Shown piece by piece: positions 43,456 through 53,111 of a stretch of DNA of 57,330 nucleotides. Location of the stretch: the NCBI RefSeq assembly GCF_013041605.1, contig NZ_JABEQC010000019.1:1-57330 (forward strand), in the 5' to 3' direction. This stretch comes from Vibrio plantisponsor. GTDB taxonomy: Bacteria; Pseudomonadota; Gammaproteobacteria; Enterobacterales; Vibrionaceae. Each line of letters begins with the position of its first letter. Position 1 is the stretch's first letter. Position numbers and translations under genes: made by a program. The notes beneath the pieces are model-generated. The model was not told where the DNA came from. It did not search any database and saw nothing but the letters and a program-made list of their open reading frames with translations.

Positions 43456-44646
43456 ATGTTTAAGCCCTCTCCCTACGGATGGATATCTCAATACTTTTTC
43501 GGTTTCTTCTTTGCTTACGGCGTATATCTACCGTTTTGGGCGCTATGGTTTGAAGGGCAGGGTGTGTCTGCCAGTGACATCGGTGTGTTAGTGGGGATTG
43601 GTTTTGCAACACGTTGTGTCGCGAACTTGGTTATTACCCCTCGTATTCATAAAGTGGAACATCTACTGCCAGCACTTCGCTGGGTGACATTTGCACTGAT
43701 GTTATTTACCGCTTTTCACTTTTTCACTGGCGGTAATTTTTGGCTATTAGCTTTGGCGACGGTTCTTTTCAATATGATGTGTGGCCCAGTATTGCCGCTG
43801 TCGGATTCTGTTGCTAACCACTATGCTAAACGCAATATGCTCGATTATGGACGCACTCGTCTCTGGGGGTCTATCGCCTTTATTGCGGGCTCTACCGTGG
43901 TGGGTTATCTGATTGTGCTTTATGGTTCAGACATGATTGTCTACACCGCCCTGTTCGGCACACTTGTCACCTTGTTGATCAGTCTGCGCAATCCTAAGGT
44001 TGTGCCTGTTACAGAAAGTCACGAACATAAAATTCGTCCTAAGCTAACGGAATTACTTCGTGAATGGCCAGTGATTAAGTTTTTGCTTTTGGTCGCTTTG
44101 ATCCAAGGTAGCCATGCGGCGTATTACAGCTTTAGTTCGATCCACTGGCGTGCGGCGGGACATTCAGAAGATATCATTGGTTACTTGTGGAGCTTAGGGG
44201 TTGTCTCCGAAATTCTGGTGTTTGCTATCAGCAAACGAGTGTTTTCCAACTGGAATATTCGCACCCTGTTTATCATATCTGCGTTAGGAGTGATTGTTCG
44301 CTGGGGATTAACAGCATCAACAACGGCATTAGTGGCATTGGTGGCAATTCAATCCTTACATGGGGTCACTTTTGCTTTGGCTCATATCGCGACGATTAAA
44401 TACATTCAGCACGCACCGCAACACAAAATGGTTGCACTTCAGGCTCTGTATAACGCGATCCCTCTTGGCGCAGTGATTGCGATGATGACAACACTGAGCG
44501 GCTGGGGCTACGAAAGCTGGGGCGCAGGTGTGTTCTGGGGAATGGCGTTAATGGGTTTACTTGCGTTGTTTGTGAAAGTCGAATTACTTCAATCACAAGT
44601 TAACGATGTTTCAGTACATAAAGCGGAGCCTGAAGCACAAAATTAA
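43456..44646 (+). CDS. MFS transporter, HcaT-like (3-phenylpropionate family)
   Basis: The 396-residue carrier has about twelve membrane helices and clear family landmarks: FAYGVYLPFWALWF at the start, LPLSDSVANHYAKRNMLDYGRTRLWGSIAFI, QGSHAAYYSFSSIHWRAAGHSEDIIGYLWSLGVVSE and VRWGL. This matches E. coli HcaT. Genes for phenylpropionate breakdown are not nearby, so the substrate is open. Adjacent to crbS and acs it may move a small aromatic or carboxylic acid, an inference from position. Confidence 0.85.
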   Translation: MFKPSPYGWISQYFFGFFFAYGVYLPFWALWFEGQGVSASDIGVLVGIGFATRCVANLVITPRIHKVEHLLPALRWVTFALMLFTAFHFFTGGNFWLLALATVLFNMMCGPVLPLSDSVANHYAKRNMLDYGRTRLWGSIAFIAGSTVVGYLIVLYGSDMIVYTALFGTLVTLLISLRNPKVVPVTESHEHKIRPKLTELLREWPVIKFLLLVALIQGSHAAYYSFSSIHWRAAGHSEDIIGYLWSLGVVSEILVFAISKRVFSNWNIRTLFIISALGVIVRWGLTASTTALVALVAIQSLHGVTFALAHIATIKYIQHAPQHKMVALQALYNAIPLGAVIAMMTTLSGWGYESWGAGVFWGMALMGLLALFVKVELLQSQVNDVSVHKAEPEAQN

Positions 44647-44681
44647 CCCAATCAGATTGAGATAAAATCCCATACCTGTTT

Positions 44682-44722
44682 AATAAAGCTTCTCCTAAGC
44701 TATTGGAGAAGCTTTATTTCTT
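44682..44722 (+). terminator. terminator of the MFS gene
   Basis: AATAAAGCTTCTCC (44682-44695) pairs with GGAGAAGCTTTATT (44705-44718) around a 9-base loop, followed by TCTTTA. It separates the MFS gene from crbS. Confidence 0.75.
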
Positions 44723-44782
44723 TATAAGCCGCACTGGCGGTTTTAGAACATTCAAAGATTTCACAGGGAATAGGGAAGTCGG

Positions 44783-47700
44783 ATGCAGGGTTGGTTGGTG
44801 GTTCCAGTCTCACTCGCTTATTTAGGCGTGCTGTTTCTTATCGCATGGTATGGCGATCGTCAAACTCGTTGGTTGGCGAAATGGCGACCTTGGATATACA
44901 GCCTATCGATTGCGGTTTACTGCACTTCATGGACCTTTTACGGTACGGTTGGTCAAGCCAGCCAGAACCCGTGGTCATTTTTACCGATTTATATTGCGCC
45001 AATTATCGTCTTTACATTTGGCTGGCGCATATTAGCGCGTCTGATCCTGATTGCGAAACGGGAACACATCACTTCAATTGCTGACTTTATTGCCGCTCGC
45101 TATGGAAAATCCCAGGGCTTAGCCGTTGCCGTCACTCTGATTGCGGTTGCAGGTATACTGCCGTACATCGCGTTGCAGCTGCGTGGTATTACCATGGGGC
45201 TGAATATCATCGCTCCTGATCTGGGTACGCAGTTTGGTTATCAGGACGAGAATGTTTCTTGGTTTGTGGTTCTGGCACTGGCGCTGTTTACCATGCTGTT
45301 TGGTACCCGCCATATTGATAATACCGAACACCACCGAGGTATGATGATGGCGATTGCTTTTGAATCGATCGTCAAGCTGGTTGCCTTTCTGGTGGTAGGA
45401 ATGTTCATTCTCTATCTTGCACTGAGAGAGCAAGATGTCGCGCTGTTGGATGTGGCACGAGAAACCTATCAAGCTCCGAACTGGCCTACGTTAATTATCC
45501 ACACCATTTTAACCATGATCGCCATAATCTGCTTACCTCGTCAGTTCCATACCATGGTGGTGGAAAACGAGCGAGCACAAGACCTTCACACTGCGCGTTG
45601 GCTTTTCCCTTCTTATTTGATTCTGATGGGAATATTTGTCCTGCCGATTGCGTGGGTGGGGCAGAGTCTATTGAGTGGCACATCGCCGGACACCTTTGTG
45701 ATTAGTGTTCCTGTTGCTGTGGGGGCAAATGATATTGCTTTGCTTGCGTTCCTTGGTGGCACTTCCGCTGCTTCTGGAATGGTGATTGTCTCGACTATCG
45801 CACTAGCGATTATGGCATCCAATGACTTGGTGATGCCTTTACTGCTGCGTCGCATGCGTTTGTCACAACGAAATCATCGTCACTTCTCCGGCCTGCTGGT
45901 CATTATTCGCCGTACTTTAATCTTACTGTTATTGCTCGGTGCTTGGGGCTTTTATCTGGTTCTCGATACCATTCCTTCGCTGTCTGCGATTGGCTTTTTG
46001 TCTTTCTCCGCTATTACCCAGTTTGCTCCTGCACTCATTGGTGGCATGTACTGGCGAGAAGGAAACCGCAAAGGGGTTTATGTCGGCCTATTGGTAGGTT
46101 TCACCTTGTGGCTGATCACTCTGATGAGCGCAACCAATATGCTGGCGGGCGACCATGAAAGTAACGTGCTGTTGTGGGTGATCACTCCGCCTCAATTCCT
46201 AGGCAACATGGGGTTAGAAAGTTCCGACTGGGGTATGTTGTTGAGCGTTACTCTGAACTGTATCTGCTATGTGGTGATTTCTATCGCGACTCGCTCAAGT
46301 TTAAGTGAGCGATTACAGTCGGCATCTTTCGTTGGCACGCCGTTGCCGGAAAACGAAAACATCAGTTTGTATCAAAGCCGTGTAACCGTCGCCGAACTTG
46401 AAATGCTGGCTTCGCGATTTGTTGGGCGACAAAGAGTGCGCGCGGCATTTGGTCAGTATTGGGATCAGCAACGTGAAACGCTCATGCCCAATCAGCAAGC
46501 GCCTGCAACATTGATTCGTCATACAGAACGTGTTCTTGCTGGTGTGTTTGGTGCTTCGTCTGCCAAGTTAGTGCTTACTTCTGCTTTGCAAGGCCGCAAT
46601 ATGCAGCTGGAAGAGGTGGCGACCATCGTTGATGAAGCCTCTGAACTTTATGACTTCACCCGCGGCTTGTTGCAGGGGGCGATAGAACATATTGGGCAGG
46701 GCATTGCGGTAGTTGATAAGCAACTTCGGCTGGTGGCTTGGAACCAACGCTATCTAGAACTGTTTGATTTCCCTCCGGGGCTGATACAAGTCGGAAGACC
46801 GATAGCCGATGTTATTCGCCATAACGCTCAGCAAGGTTTGTGCGGGCCGGGCGATCCTGAAGAACATGTACGTCGCAGGGTTTATCACTTAGAACAAGGG
46901 ACTCGCCATACCTCTTCGCGTATTCGTCCTGATGGTCGAGTGATTGAAGTGCAAGGAAACCCAATGCCTGGCGGCGGGTTCGTTATGAGCTTTACCGATA
47001 TCACTGTGTTCCGAGATGCAGAGCGAACACTGAAAGAAGCGAATGAAAATCTTGAAGAAAGGGTATTAGAGCGAACCCGAGAGCTGGAAACGCTGAACAA
47101 AAAACTCGTTTCCGCTACACAGCGTTCCGAACAAGAGTCTCAATCTAAATCGCGATTTTTAGCTGCGGTCAGCCACGATTTGATGCAGCCGCTCAATGCA
47201 GCAAGATTATTTGCTTCTTCACTTTCGGAGGTTGCTCAGGAAGAAGAGTCGAAACGTTTGTCACGTCATATTGAAAGTGCGCTCAGCGCTGCTGAAGATT
47301 TGATTGGCGACTTGCTTGATATTTCTCGTTTGGAGTCTGGAAAACTTGAAGTGCATTTGCAGAGCTTCAAGGTCAATGACGTGCTTTCCAACTTGAAAGC
47401 GGAGTTCGAAGCATTGGCGCATCAGCAAGGGATCAATTTCAGTACGGTATCTTCCTCGCTGTATGTGCATTCGGATCCTAAGTTATTGCGCAGAGTTATT
47501 CAGAACTTCTTAACCAATGCTTTTCGCTATAACCCGAAGGGGAAGGTTGTCCTAGGTGTAAGAAGAGTTGCTGGTAGAGTACGTATTGATGTCTGGGACA
47601 ACGGCATCGGGATCGAGCAAGATAAGCAACAAGAGATATTCGAAGAATTCAATCGTGGTAGCCAAGTTCGTTCTGACCAAGGTTTGGGGCTAGGACTTGC

Positions 47701-48217
47701 TATATCCAAAGGGATTGCGTTTGTATTAGGCCATGAAATATCAATGCGTTCTTGGCCGGATCAAGGGAGCGTGTTCTCGCTTACTTTGGATAAAGCAGAG
47801 CCACATGAGGTGGTGCCGCAAAAAGCCGCGGTATTGGAAGCGGTGCATGATTTAGGGCACCTGCGCGTTCTTTGTGTTGATAATGAAGAAGAAATTCTGG
47901 TTGGGATGCAGACCTTGCTGGAACGCTGGGGGTGTGAGGTAAAAACGGCGCTAGACATTAAGCAGAGCATGAAGGCGCTTGATAATCATTGGATTCCTGA
48001 TGTGATTTTCTCTGATTACCGCCTTGATAATGGACGCACCGGATTAGAAGTGTTGCAGCAATGCCGACTGCGTTTAGGTGATTGCTTTGAAGGGGTGATC
48101 ATCAGTGCCGATCGCAGTCCGGATATTCTGGATGGTATTAAATCCAACGGCTTTAGTTTTATGGCTAAGCCCGTCAAACCATTGAAGTTAAGAGCTCTGT
48201 TGAATCGTATCGTGTAA
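44783..48217 (+). CDS. crbS: CrbS acetate-switch sensor: SSS transporter-like, PAS, hybrid histidine kinase
   Basis: The 1144-residue membrane protein starts with a sodium:solute-symporter-like unit of about thirteen helices (about 1-500), then a soluble linker and PAS-like region (about 635-760), a coiled coil, HisKA with AVSHDLMQPLNA (H798), HATPase_c (N-box-like NFLTNAFRYNPKG, VWDNGIGIEQDK, GLGLGLAIS) and a receiver whose phospho-Asp is D1078 in FSDYRL. This architecture is that of CrbS, which in V. cholerae and V. fischeri turns on acs through the regulator CrbR. The regulator is not in the window. Confidence 0.93.
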   Translation: MQGWLVVPVSLAYLGVLFLIAWYGDRQTRWLAKWRPWIYSLSIAVYCTSWTFYGTVGQASQNPWSFLPIYIAPIIVFTFGWRILARLILIAKREHITSIADFIAARYGKSQGLAVAVTLIAVAGILPYIALQLRGITMGLNIIAPDLGTQFGYQDENVSWFVVLALALFTMLFGTRHIDNTEHHRGMMMAIAFESIVKLVAFLVVGMFILYLALREQDVALLDVARETYQAPNWPTLIIHTILTMIAIICLPRQFHTMVVENERAQDLHTARWLFPSYLILMGIFVLPIAWVGQSLLSGTSPDTFVISVPVAVGANDIALLAFLGGTSAASGMVIVSTIALAIMASNDLVMPLLLRRMRLSQRNHRHFSGLLVIIRRTLILLLLLGAWGFYLVLDTIPSLSAIGFLSFSAITQFAPALIGGMYWREGNRKGVYVGLLVGFTLWLITLMSATNMLAGDHESNVLLWVITPPQFLGNMGLESSDWGMLLSVTLNCICYVVISIATRSSLSERLQSASFVGTPLPENENISLYQSRVTVAELEMLASRFVGRQRVRAAFGQYWDQQRETLMPNQQAPATLIRHTERVLAGVFGASSAKLVLTSALQGRNMQLEEVATIVDEASELYDFTRGLLQGAIEHIGQGIAVVDKQLRLVAWNQRYLELFDFPPGLIQVGRPIADVIRHNAQQGLCGPGDPEEHVRRRVYHLEQGTRHTSSRIRPDGRVIEVQGNPMPGGGFVMSFTDITVFRDAERTLKEANENLEERVLERTRELETLNKKLVSATQRSEQESQSKSRFLAAVSHDLMQPLNAARLFASSLSEVAQEEESKRLSRHIESALSAAEDLIGDLLDISRLESGKLEVHLQSFKVNDVLSNLKAEFEALAHQQGINFSTVSSSLYVHSDPKLLRRVIQNFLTNAFRYNPKGKVVLGVRRVAGRVRIDVWDNGIGIEQDKQQEIFEEFNRGSQVRSDQGLGLGLAISKGIAFVLGHEISMRSWPDQGSVFSLTLDKAEPHEVVPQKAAVLEAVHDLGHLRVLCVDNEEEILVGMQTLLERWGCEVKTALDIKQSMKALDNHWIPDVIFSDYRLDNGRTGLEVLQQCRLRLGDCFEGVIISADRSPDILDGIKSNGFSFMAKPVKPLKLRALLNRIV

Positions 48218-48221
48218 AAGA

Positions 48222-48245
48222 AAGCCCTCAATAGAGGGCTTCTTA
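48222..48245. terminator. terminator of crbS
   Basis: AAGCCCTC (48222-48229) pairs with GAGGGCTT (48234-48241), loop AATA, followed by CTTAATATT. Could serve gppA from the other side too, since the convergent gene ends 40 bases on. Confidence 0.7.
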
Positions 48246-48280
48246 ATATTTGAGCGTATTACGCAAAAGCTATTGTTCGT

Positions 48281-49777
48281 TTATTCATTCGCTTGAATGT
48301 TCAACGGCCAACCCATGTCTGTTTGACGGTTTGCTTCAAGTTCAAGTTCCGCCCGGGTTAATGGATTTACTTGCAGCCATTGTTTGTCGATAGATAAGGT
48401 CAATTCGTCGTCTTCGGCAGTAAGAACGATGTTCGGTTCTAACTCTACGCAACGACGGTGACTCAAAAGTACAGCTAAACGTAATAGGCGCAATACTCGC
48501 TTACTGCTGGTTACTGACAACGCATGTTGCTCAGGCAGGCTTGTTAGCTGCTCACGGTAGCGTCGTGTCAATTCAGCAAGTAAGTGTTTTTGCGCACGAG
48601 TGAACCCTGGTAAATCAAGATTCTGTAACAGGTAAGCGTTATGCTCACCGCCTTTTTTAAAATCGATAGAGAGGCCAATTTCATGCAATTGGGCAGCCGT
48701 GAGCAGAAGCATCTCTGCTTGTGGCTCAGAAATCCAATCTTGCCCACCACACTGAGTAAGCAGTTTGCTGGCAAGATCAGATACTTGCTGTGCGTAACAT
48801 TGGTCTATCTGGTAGCGAATCTGGACACTGTGAATGGTGCGCGAACGAATGTCGTCTTGGCGCAAGTCATCCATCATGTCGTAGATCAAGCCTTCACGCA
48901 AAGCGCCGCCAGCTAGAGTCATTGATTCGATGTTTAGCGATTCGAAAATAGCGATCAGAATCGATAAACCACTAGGAAAGACTAACGCCCTTTCTAGAGT
49001 TAGACCTTCAATTTCAAGCTCTTCAAGATGATCAGACTGCATTGCCTGCTTTTTGAGGCGGTTTAACTTTGCCAAAGTGATGACTTCATCCATCCCTTGA
49101 GCCAACATGATCTCTTGCAGAGCTTGAACAGTGCCGCTTGCTCCCACACACACATCCCAGCCTAACTGGGTATATTGTTCTAATACGGGAGCTAAACGTT
49201 TTTTCGCTGCATCTATAGCGTTGTTAAAGTTGGTGCTGTTGAGCTGGCGGTCTTTAAAATGACGTTCAAGCCAAGTCACACACCCCATCTTTAAGCTGGT
49301 TAACGCTTTTGCTTCAAAGCCCTCACCGATAATCACTTCGGTACTGGCTCCGCCAATATCCACCACTAATCGACGCCCAACGCCTCCGGAGGTGTGAGCG
49401 ACACCTTTATAGATAGTGGCAGCTTCTTCTTCACCTGAGATGACTTCAATCGAATGTCCTAGAATTTCATTAGCTTTTACTAGGAACTCATTGATGTTCG
49501 TCGCTGTACGCAATGTTGCAGTACCTACAATACGAATATTCTTGTGTGGGATGTCTTGTAAGCGTTCCGCAAACAAACTTAAACAATCCCAACCGCGTTG
49601 CATGGCTTCATGACTTAACGCGTTATTGTCATCTAAACCTGCGGCAAGACGCACTTTGCGCTTTATCTTAGCCATGGTTTGAACGCTACCGTCGACATGG
49701 CGCACTATCAGCATATGGAAGCTGTTAGAGCCTAAATCAATCGCAGCATATAACGGTGAAGAAACAGTTTGGCACAT
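48281..49777 (-). CDS. gppA: Ppx/GppA-family phosphatase (pppGpp phosphohydrolase)
   Basis: The 498-residue enzyme has the ASKHA ATPase fold (AAIDLGSNSFHMLIV, VGTATLRTATN, VISGEEEAATIYKGV, RLVVDIGGASTEVIIG, GASGTVQALQ) and a C-terminal HD-like helical domain. GppA converts pppGpp to ppGpp; Ppx removes phosphate from polyphosphate. I call GppA from its position next to rhlB, as in E. coli. It lies 7 bases after rhlB on the same strand. Confidence 0.9.
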   Translation of the reverse strand: MCQTVSSPLYAAIDLGSNSFHMLIVRHVDGSVQTMAKIKRKVRLAAGLDDNNALSHEAMQRGWDCLSLFAERLQDIPHKNIRIVGTATLRTATNINEFLVKANEILGHSIEVISGEEEAATIYKGVAHTSGGVGRRLVVDIGGASTEVIIGEGFEAKALTSLKMGCVTWLERHFKDRQLNSTNFNNAIDAAKKRLAPVLEQYTQLGWDVCVGASGTVQALQEIMLAQGMDEVITLAKLNRLKKQAMQSDHLEELEIEGLTLERALVFPSGLSILIAIFESLNIESMTLAGGALREGLIYDMMDDLRQDDIRSRTIHSVQIRYQIDQCYAQQVSDLASKLLTQCGGQDWISEPQAEMLLLTAAQLHEIGLSIDFKKGGEHNAYLLQNLDLPGFTRAQKHLLAELTRRYREQLTSLPEQHALSVTSSKRVLRLLRLAVLLSHRRCVELEPNIVLTAEDDELTLSIDKQWLQVNPLTRAELELEANRQTDMGWPLNIQANE

Positions 49778-49784
49778 AGATGAA

Positions 49785-51086
49785 TTACGAATCCTTTGGC
49801 TTTTGTGGCGCGCGAGGGCGTCTTTGTGGCTTACGATTTCCGTTGCGAGAACCGCCTGTATTAGTGCGGCGTTGTGGTGACGAAGAGCGTAAAGTTAATG
49901 GTTTCGGCAAATTCGTCAGTAGTGCTGATGGATCGTAATCAGACACAGGAATTGAGTGTCCAGTGTATTCTTCAATTGCAGTCAGGTTGATTGCGTACTC
50001 TTCACATGCAAACGAAATTGAGTGACCACTTGCGCCTGCACGACCAGTACGGCCAATACGGTGAACGTAATCTTCACAATCATCTGGTAGGTCGTAGTTA
50101 AATACGTGTGTTACTTGTGGGATGTGTAGACCACGCGCTGCCACATCTGTAGCAACCAGAATGTCCACTTCACCTTGTGTAAACTGCTCTAAAATGCGTT
50201 CACGTTTTTTCTGTGGAACATCACCTGTTAGCAAACCTACGCGATGGCCATCGGCAGCAAGAGCACCCCAGATGTTTTCACAACGGTGTTTAGTGTTTGC
50301 AAAAATGATAGCGCGATCCGGCCAATCTTCTTCAACCAGAGTTTGCAGAAGTGCCATTTTGTGTTCATTAGAAGGGTAGAACAGCTCTTCTTTAATACGG
50401 TGACCTGTTTTCTGTTCAGGCTCTACCACCACGTGCTCAGGGTTGTGCATGTGTTCAAATGCCAATTCTTGAACGCGGTAAGATAAAGTCGCAGAGAACA
50501 GCATGTTCAAACGATCTTTCGGCTCAGGCATACGGCGGAATAAGAAACGGATGTCTTTAATGAAACCCAAATCAAACATACGGTCTGCTTCATCCAGAAC
50601 CACAGCTTGAATATTGTTCAGATTAAAAACACGTTGCTTGTAAAAATCGATGATACGGCCAGTTGTGCCGATCAGGATATCCACACCTTCTTGAAGCTTG
50701 CCCAGCTGTTTATCGTAGCTTTCGCCACCATAAGCCAGTGCAGCCTTAAGACCGGTACTCGCCACGAGCGAGTCTGCATCATTAAAGATCTGAATCGCGA
50801 GTTCACGCGTCGGAGCCATAATAATTGCACGAGGCTGAGTGACTTTACGTCCTTCAATTTCGGGTGTTTTTAGCAAATGGTTAAAAGTCGCAGCGAGAAA
50901 CGCGATGGTTTTACCAGTACCCGTTTGGGCCTGGCCTGCAATGTCTTGGCCGGTGAGCAGTACCGGCAACGCCAAGGCTTGGATAGGGGTACAGAATTCG
51001 AACCCTTTTTTTTCCAATCCTTCAATTACTTGGGGATGTAAATCCAAGTCGGCGAATTTTTGCTCTGTGATATGTGTCTTTTTCAT
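49785..51086 (-). CDS. rhlB: ATP-dependent RNA helicase RhlB
   Basis: The 433-residue DEAD-box helicase, a degradosome partner in E. coli, has AQTGTGKT (motif I), VLDEADRMFDLGF, FSATLS, IIFANTKHRCE and HRIGRTGRAGASG. The C-terminal 40 residues are Arg/Pro/Gln-rich and disordered. It is divergent from trxA, with a 135-base shared promoter region, and leads gppA. Confidence 0.95.
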   Translation of the reverse strand: MKKTHITEQKFADLDLHPQVIEGLEKKGFEFCTPIQALALPVLLTGQDIAGQAQTGTGKTIAFLAATFNHLLKTPEIEGRKVTQPRAIIMAPTRELAIQIFNDADSLVASTGLKAALAYGGESYDKQLGKLQEGVDILIGTTGRIIDFYKQRVFNLNNIQAVVLDEADRMFDLGFIKDIRFLFRRMPEPKDRLNMLFSATLSYRVQELAFEHMHNPEHVVVEPEQKTGHRIKEELFYPSNEHKMALLQTLVEEDWPDRAIIFANTKHRCENIWGALAADGHRVGLLTGDVPQKKRERILEQFTQGEVDILVATDVAARGLHIPQVTHVFNYDLPDDCEDYVHRIGRTGRAGASGHSISFACEEYAINLTAIEEYTGHSIPVSDYDPSALLTNLPKPLTLRSSSPQRRTNTGGSRNGNRKPQRRPRAPQKPKDS

Positions 51087-51221
51087 TGCTATAGAATATC
51101 AGCTTCCACTTGCAATACGGAAGTAAATACATTCCAATAGAGCATCTATTTACTGGTTAGTCGATAATCAGTCGAATGATTGTTAATAATCAGTGCAGAA
51201 AAAAGCACATTGGAGTGGAAG

Positions 51222-51548
51222 ATGAGTGATAAAATTTTGCAGCTATCTGATGATGGTTTCGAGAACGATGTAATCAAAGCTGCAGGTCCTGTTCTAGTTG
51301 ATTTTTGGGCAGAATGGTGTGGTCCTTGTAAGATGATTGCTCCTATTCTTGATGAAATCGCAGAAGAATACGAAGGTAAACTCACTATCGGTAAACTGAA
51401 TATCGACCACAACGCAGGTACACCACCTAAGTTCGGTATTCGTGGTATTCCTACGCTATTGCTATTTAAAGATGGCAGCGTAGCAGCGACAAAAGTAGGC
51501 GCGCTGTCTAAAACTCAACTAAAAGAGTTCTTGGACGCAAACCTATAA
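51222..51548 (+). CDS. trxA: thioredoxin 1
   Basis: The 108-residue redox protein has the active site WAEWCGPCKMIAP and the cis-Pro loop GIRGIPTLLLFKDG. It reduces protein disulfides and donates to ribonucleotide reductase. ATG 51222 follows a strong TGGAGTGGAAG site; an earlier in-frame start would add 14 unrelated residues. Position beside rhlB and rho is the conserved one. Confidence 0.97.
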   Translation: MSDKILQLSDDGFENDVIKAAGPVLVDFWAEWCGPCKMIAPILDEIAEEYEGKLTIGKLNIDHNAGTPPKFGIRGIPTLLLFKDGSVAATKVGALSKTQLKEFLDANL

Positions 51549-51562
51549 TTCGCCATAACTTT

Positions 51563-51597
51563 ACCGTACATAGAAATATGTACGGTTTTGTTTTTGT
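51563..51597 (+). terminator. rho-independent terminator of trxA
   Basis: ACCGTACATA (51563-51572) and TATGTACGGT (51577-51586) form a perfect 10-bp stem with a GAAA loop, followed by TTTGTTTTTG. Confidence 0.85.
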
Positions 51598-51744
51598 AAA
51601 AAACAATTTCTAGACTAGGCTAATATTTAGTGCTAGTTTATCGCACGTAAATTAAACAAGTGTTCACTTCTTGGTCAATCCTGAGACCAAATCCATCTTA
51701 ACTAGAAAATAGATCCTATTTTGACTAAACAAGTATCCACCACA

Positions 51745-53004
51745 ATGAATCTAACAGAACTGAAGAACAGACCCGTATCTGATCTTGTCAAACTTGGTGA
51801 GAGCCTAGGCCTAGAAAACCTCGCGCGTCTGAGAAAACAAGACATTATTTTTGCCATCTTAAAAGCGCACGCGAAGAGCGGTGAAGATATCTTCGGCGAT
51901 GGTGTTTTGGAAATTCTTCAAGACGGTTTTGGTTTCTTGCGCAGCGCGGACAGTTCTTATCTTGCCGGCCCAGACGATATCTACGTATCTCCAAGCCAAA
52001 TTCGTCGTTTCAACCTACGCACTGGTGATTCGATTGCAGGAAAAATTCGCCCGCCAAAAGAAGGTGAACGTTACTTTGCACTTCTGAAAGTGAACACTGT
52101 TAACCACGACAAACCTGATAACGCGCGTAACAAAATCCTATTTGAGAACTTAACTCCGCTACACGCCAATGAGCGTATGGTAATGGAGCGTGGTAATGGC
52201 TCGACTGAAGACATTACAGCACGTGTTCTTGATCTCGCATCTCCTATCGGTAAAGGTCAACGTGGTCTGATTGTAGCTCCGCCAAAAGCGGGTAAAACTA
52301 TGTTGCTACAAAACATCGCCCAAAGCATTGCTAATAACCACCCTGAATGTGAATTGATGGTACTTCTTATTGACGAACGTCCTGAAGAAGTCACTGAGAT
52401 GCAACGCCTTGTAAAAGGTGAAGTAATCGCTTCGACGTTTGATGAGCCAGCGTCTCGCCACGTTCAAGTTGCAGAAATGGTTATTGAAAAAGCAAAACGT
52501 CTTGTTGAACACAAAAAAGACGTTGTTATCCTTCTTGACTCTATCACCCGTCTAGCGCGTGCATACAACACGGTAATCCCTTCATCAGGTAAAGTGCTTA
52601 CCGGTGGTGTGGACGCTAACGCATTACACCGTCCAAAACGTTTCTTTGGTGCAGCACGTAATGTAGAAGAAGGTGGTAGCTTAACTATCATTGCTACAGC
52701 GCTAGTTGATACTGGTTCTAAGATGGATGAAGTTATTTACGAAGAGTTCAAAGGTACAGGTAACATGGAACTGCACTTGAACCGTAAGATTGCAGAAAAA
52801 CGTGTTTTCCCTGCTATTGACTTCAACCGTTCTGGTACTCGTCGTGAAGAGCTACTAACTAAGCCTGATGAGCTACAGAAAATGTGGATTCTGCGTAAGA
52901 TTGTTCACCCGATGGGCGAAACAGATGCAATGGAATTCCTCATCGACAAGCTGGCAATGACCAAAACCAATGATGAATTCTTTGACGCAATGCGCCGTCA
53001 GTAA
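51745..53004 (+). CDS. rho: transcription termination factor Rho
   Basis: The 419-residue hexameric RNA helicase ends transcripts at rut sites. MNLTELKNRPVSDLVKLGE begins the N-terminal cold-shock-like RNA-binding domain (FGFLRSADSSYLAGPDDIYVSPSQIRRF), followed by Walker A APPKAGKTMLLQ and Walker B VVILLDSITRLARAYN. ATG 51745 matches family length; a TTG at 51721 would add 8 residues. The 150-base leader after the trxA terminator is where rho is usually self-regulated. Confidence 0.97.
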   Translation: MNLTELKNRPVSDLVKLGESLGLENLARLRKQDIIFAILKAHAKSGEDIFGDGVLEILQDGFGFLRSADSSYLAGPDDIYVSPSQIRRFNLRTGDSIAGKIRPPKEGERYFALLKVNTVNHDKPDNARNKILFENLTPLHANERMVMERGNGSTEDITARVLDLASPIGKGQRGLIVAPPKAGKTMLLQNIAQSIANNHPECELMVLLIDERPEEVTEMQRLVKGEVIASTFDEPASRHVQVAEMVIEKAKRLVEHKKDVVILLDSITRLARAYNTVIPSSGKVLTGGVDANALHRPKRFFGAARNVEEGGSLTIIATALVDTGSKMDEVIYEEFKGTGNMELHLNRKIAEKRVFPAIDFNRSGTRREELLTKPDELQKMWILRKIVHPMGETDAMEFLIDKLAMTKTNDEFFDAMRRQ

Positions 53005-53029
53005 TGAATAAACATTGATTATTTTGAAG

Positions 53030-53055
53030 CACCACCCATTGGGTGGTGTTTTTGT
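53030..53055 (+). terminator. rho-independent terminator of rho
   Basis: CACCACCC (53030-53037) and GGGTGGTG (53041-53048) form an 8-bp stem with a 3-base loop, followed by TTTTTG. Confidence 0.85.
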
Positions 53056-53111
53056 TTGCATTCTTTTCATTACCGCACGACAATTATGAGGAATGTTAAC
53101 AGGAGGTTAAT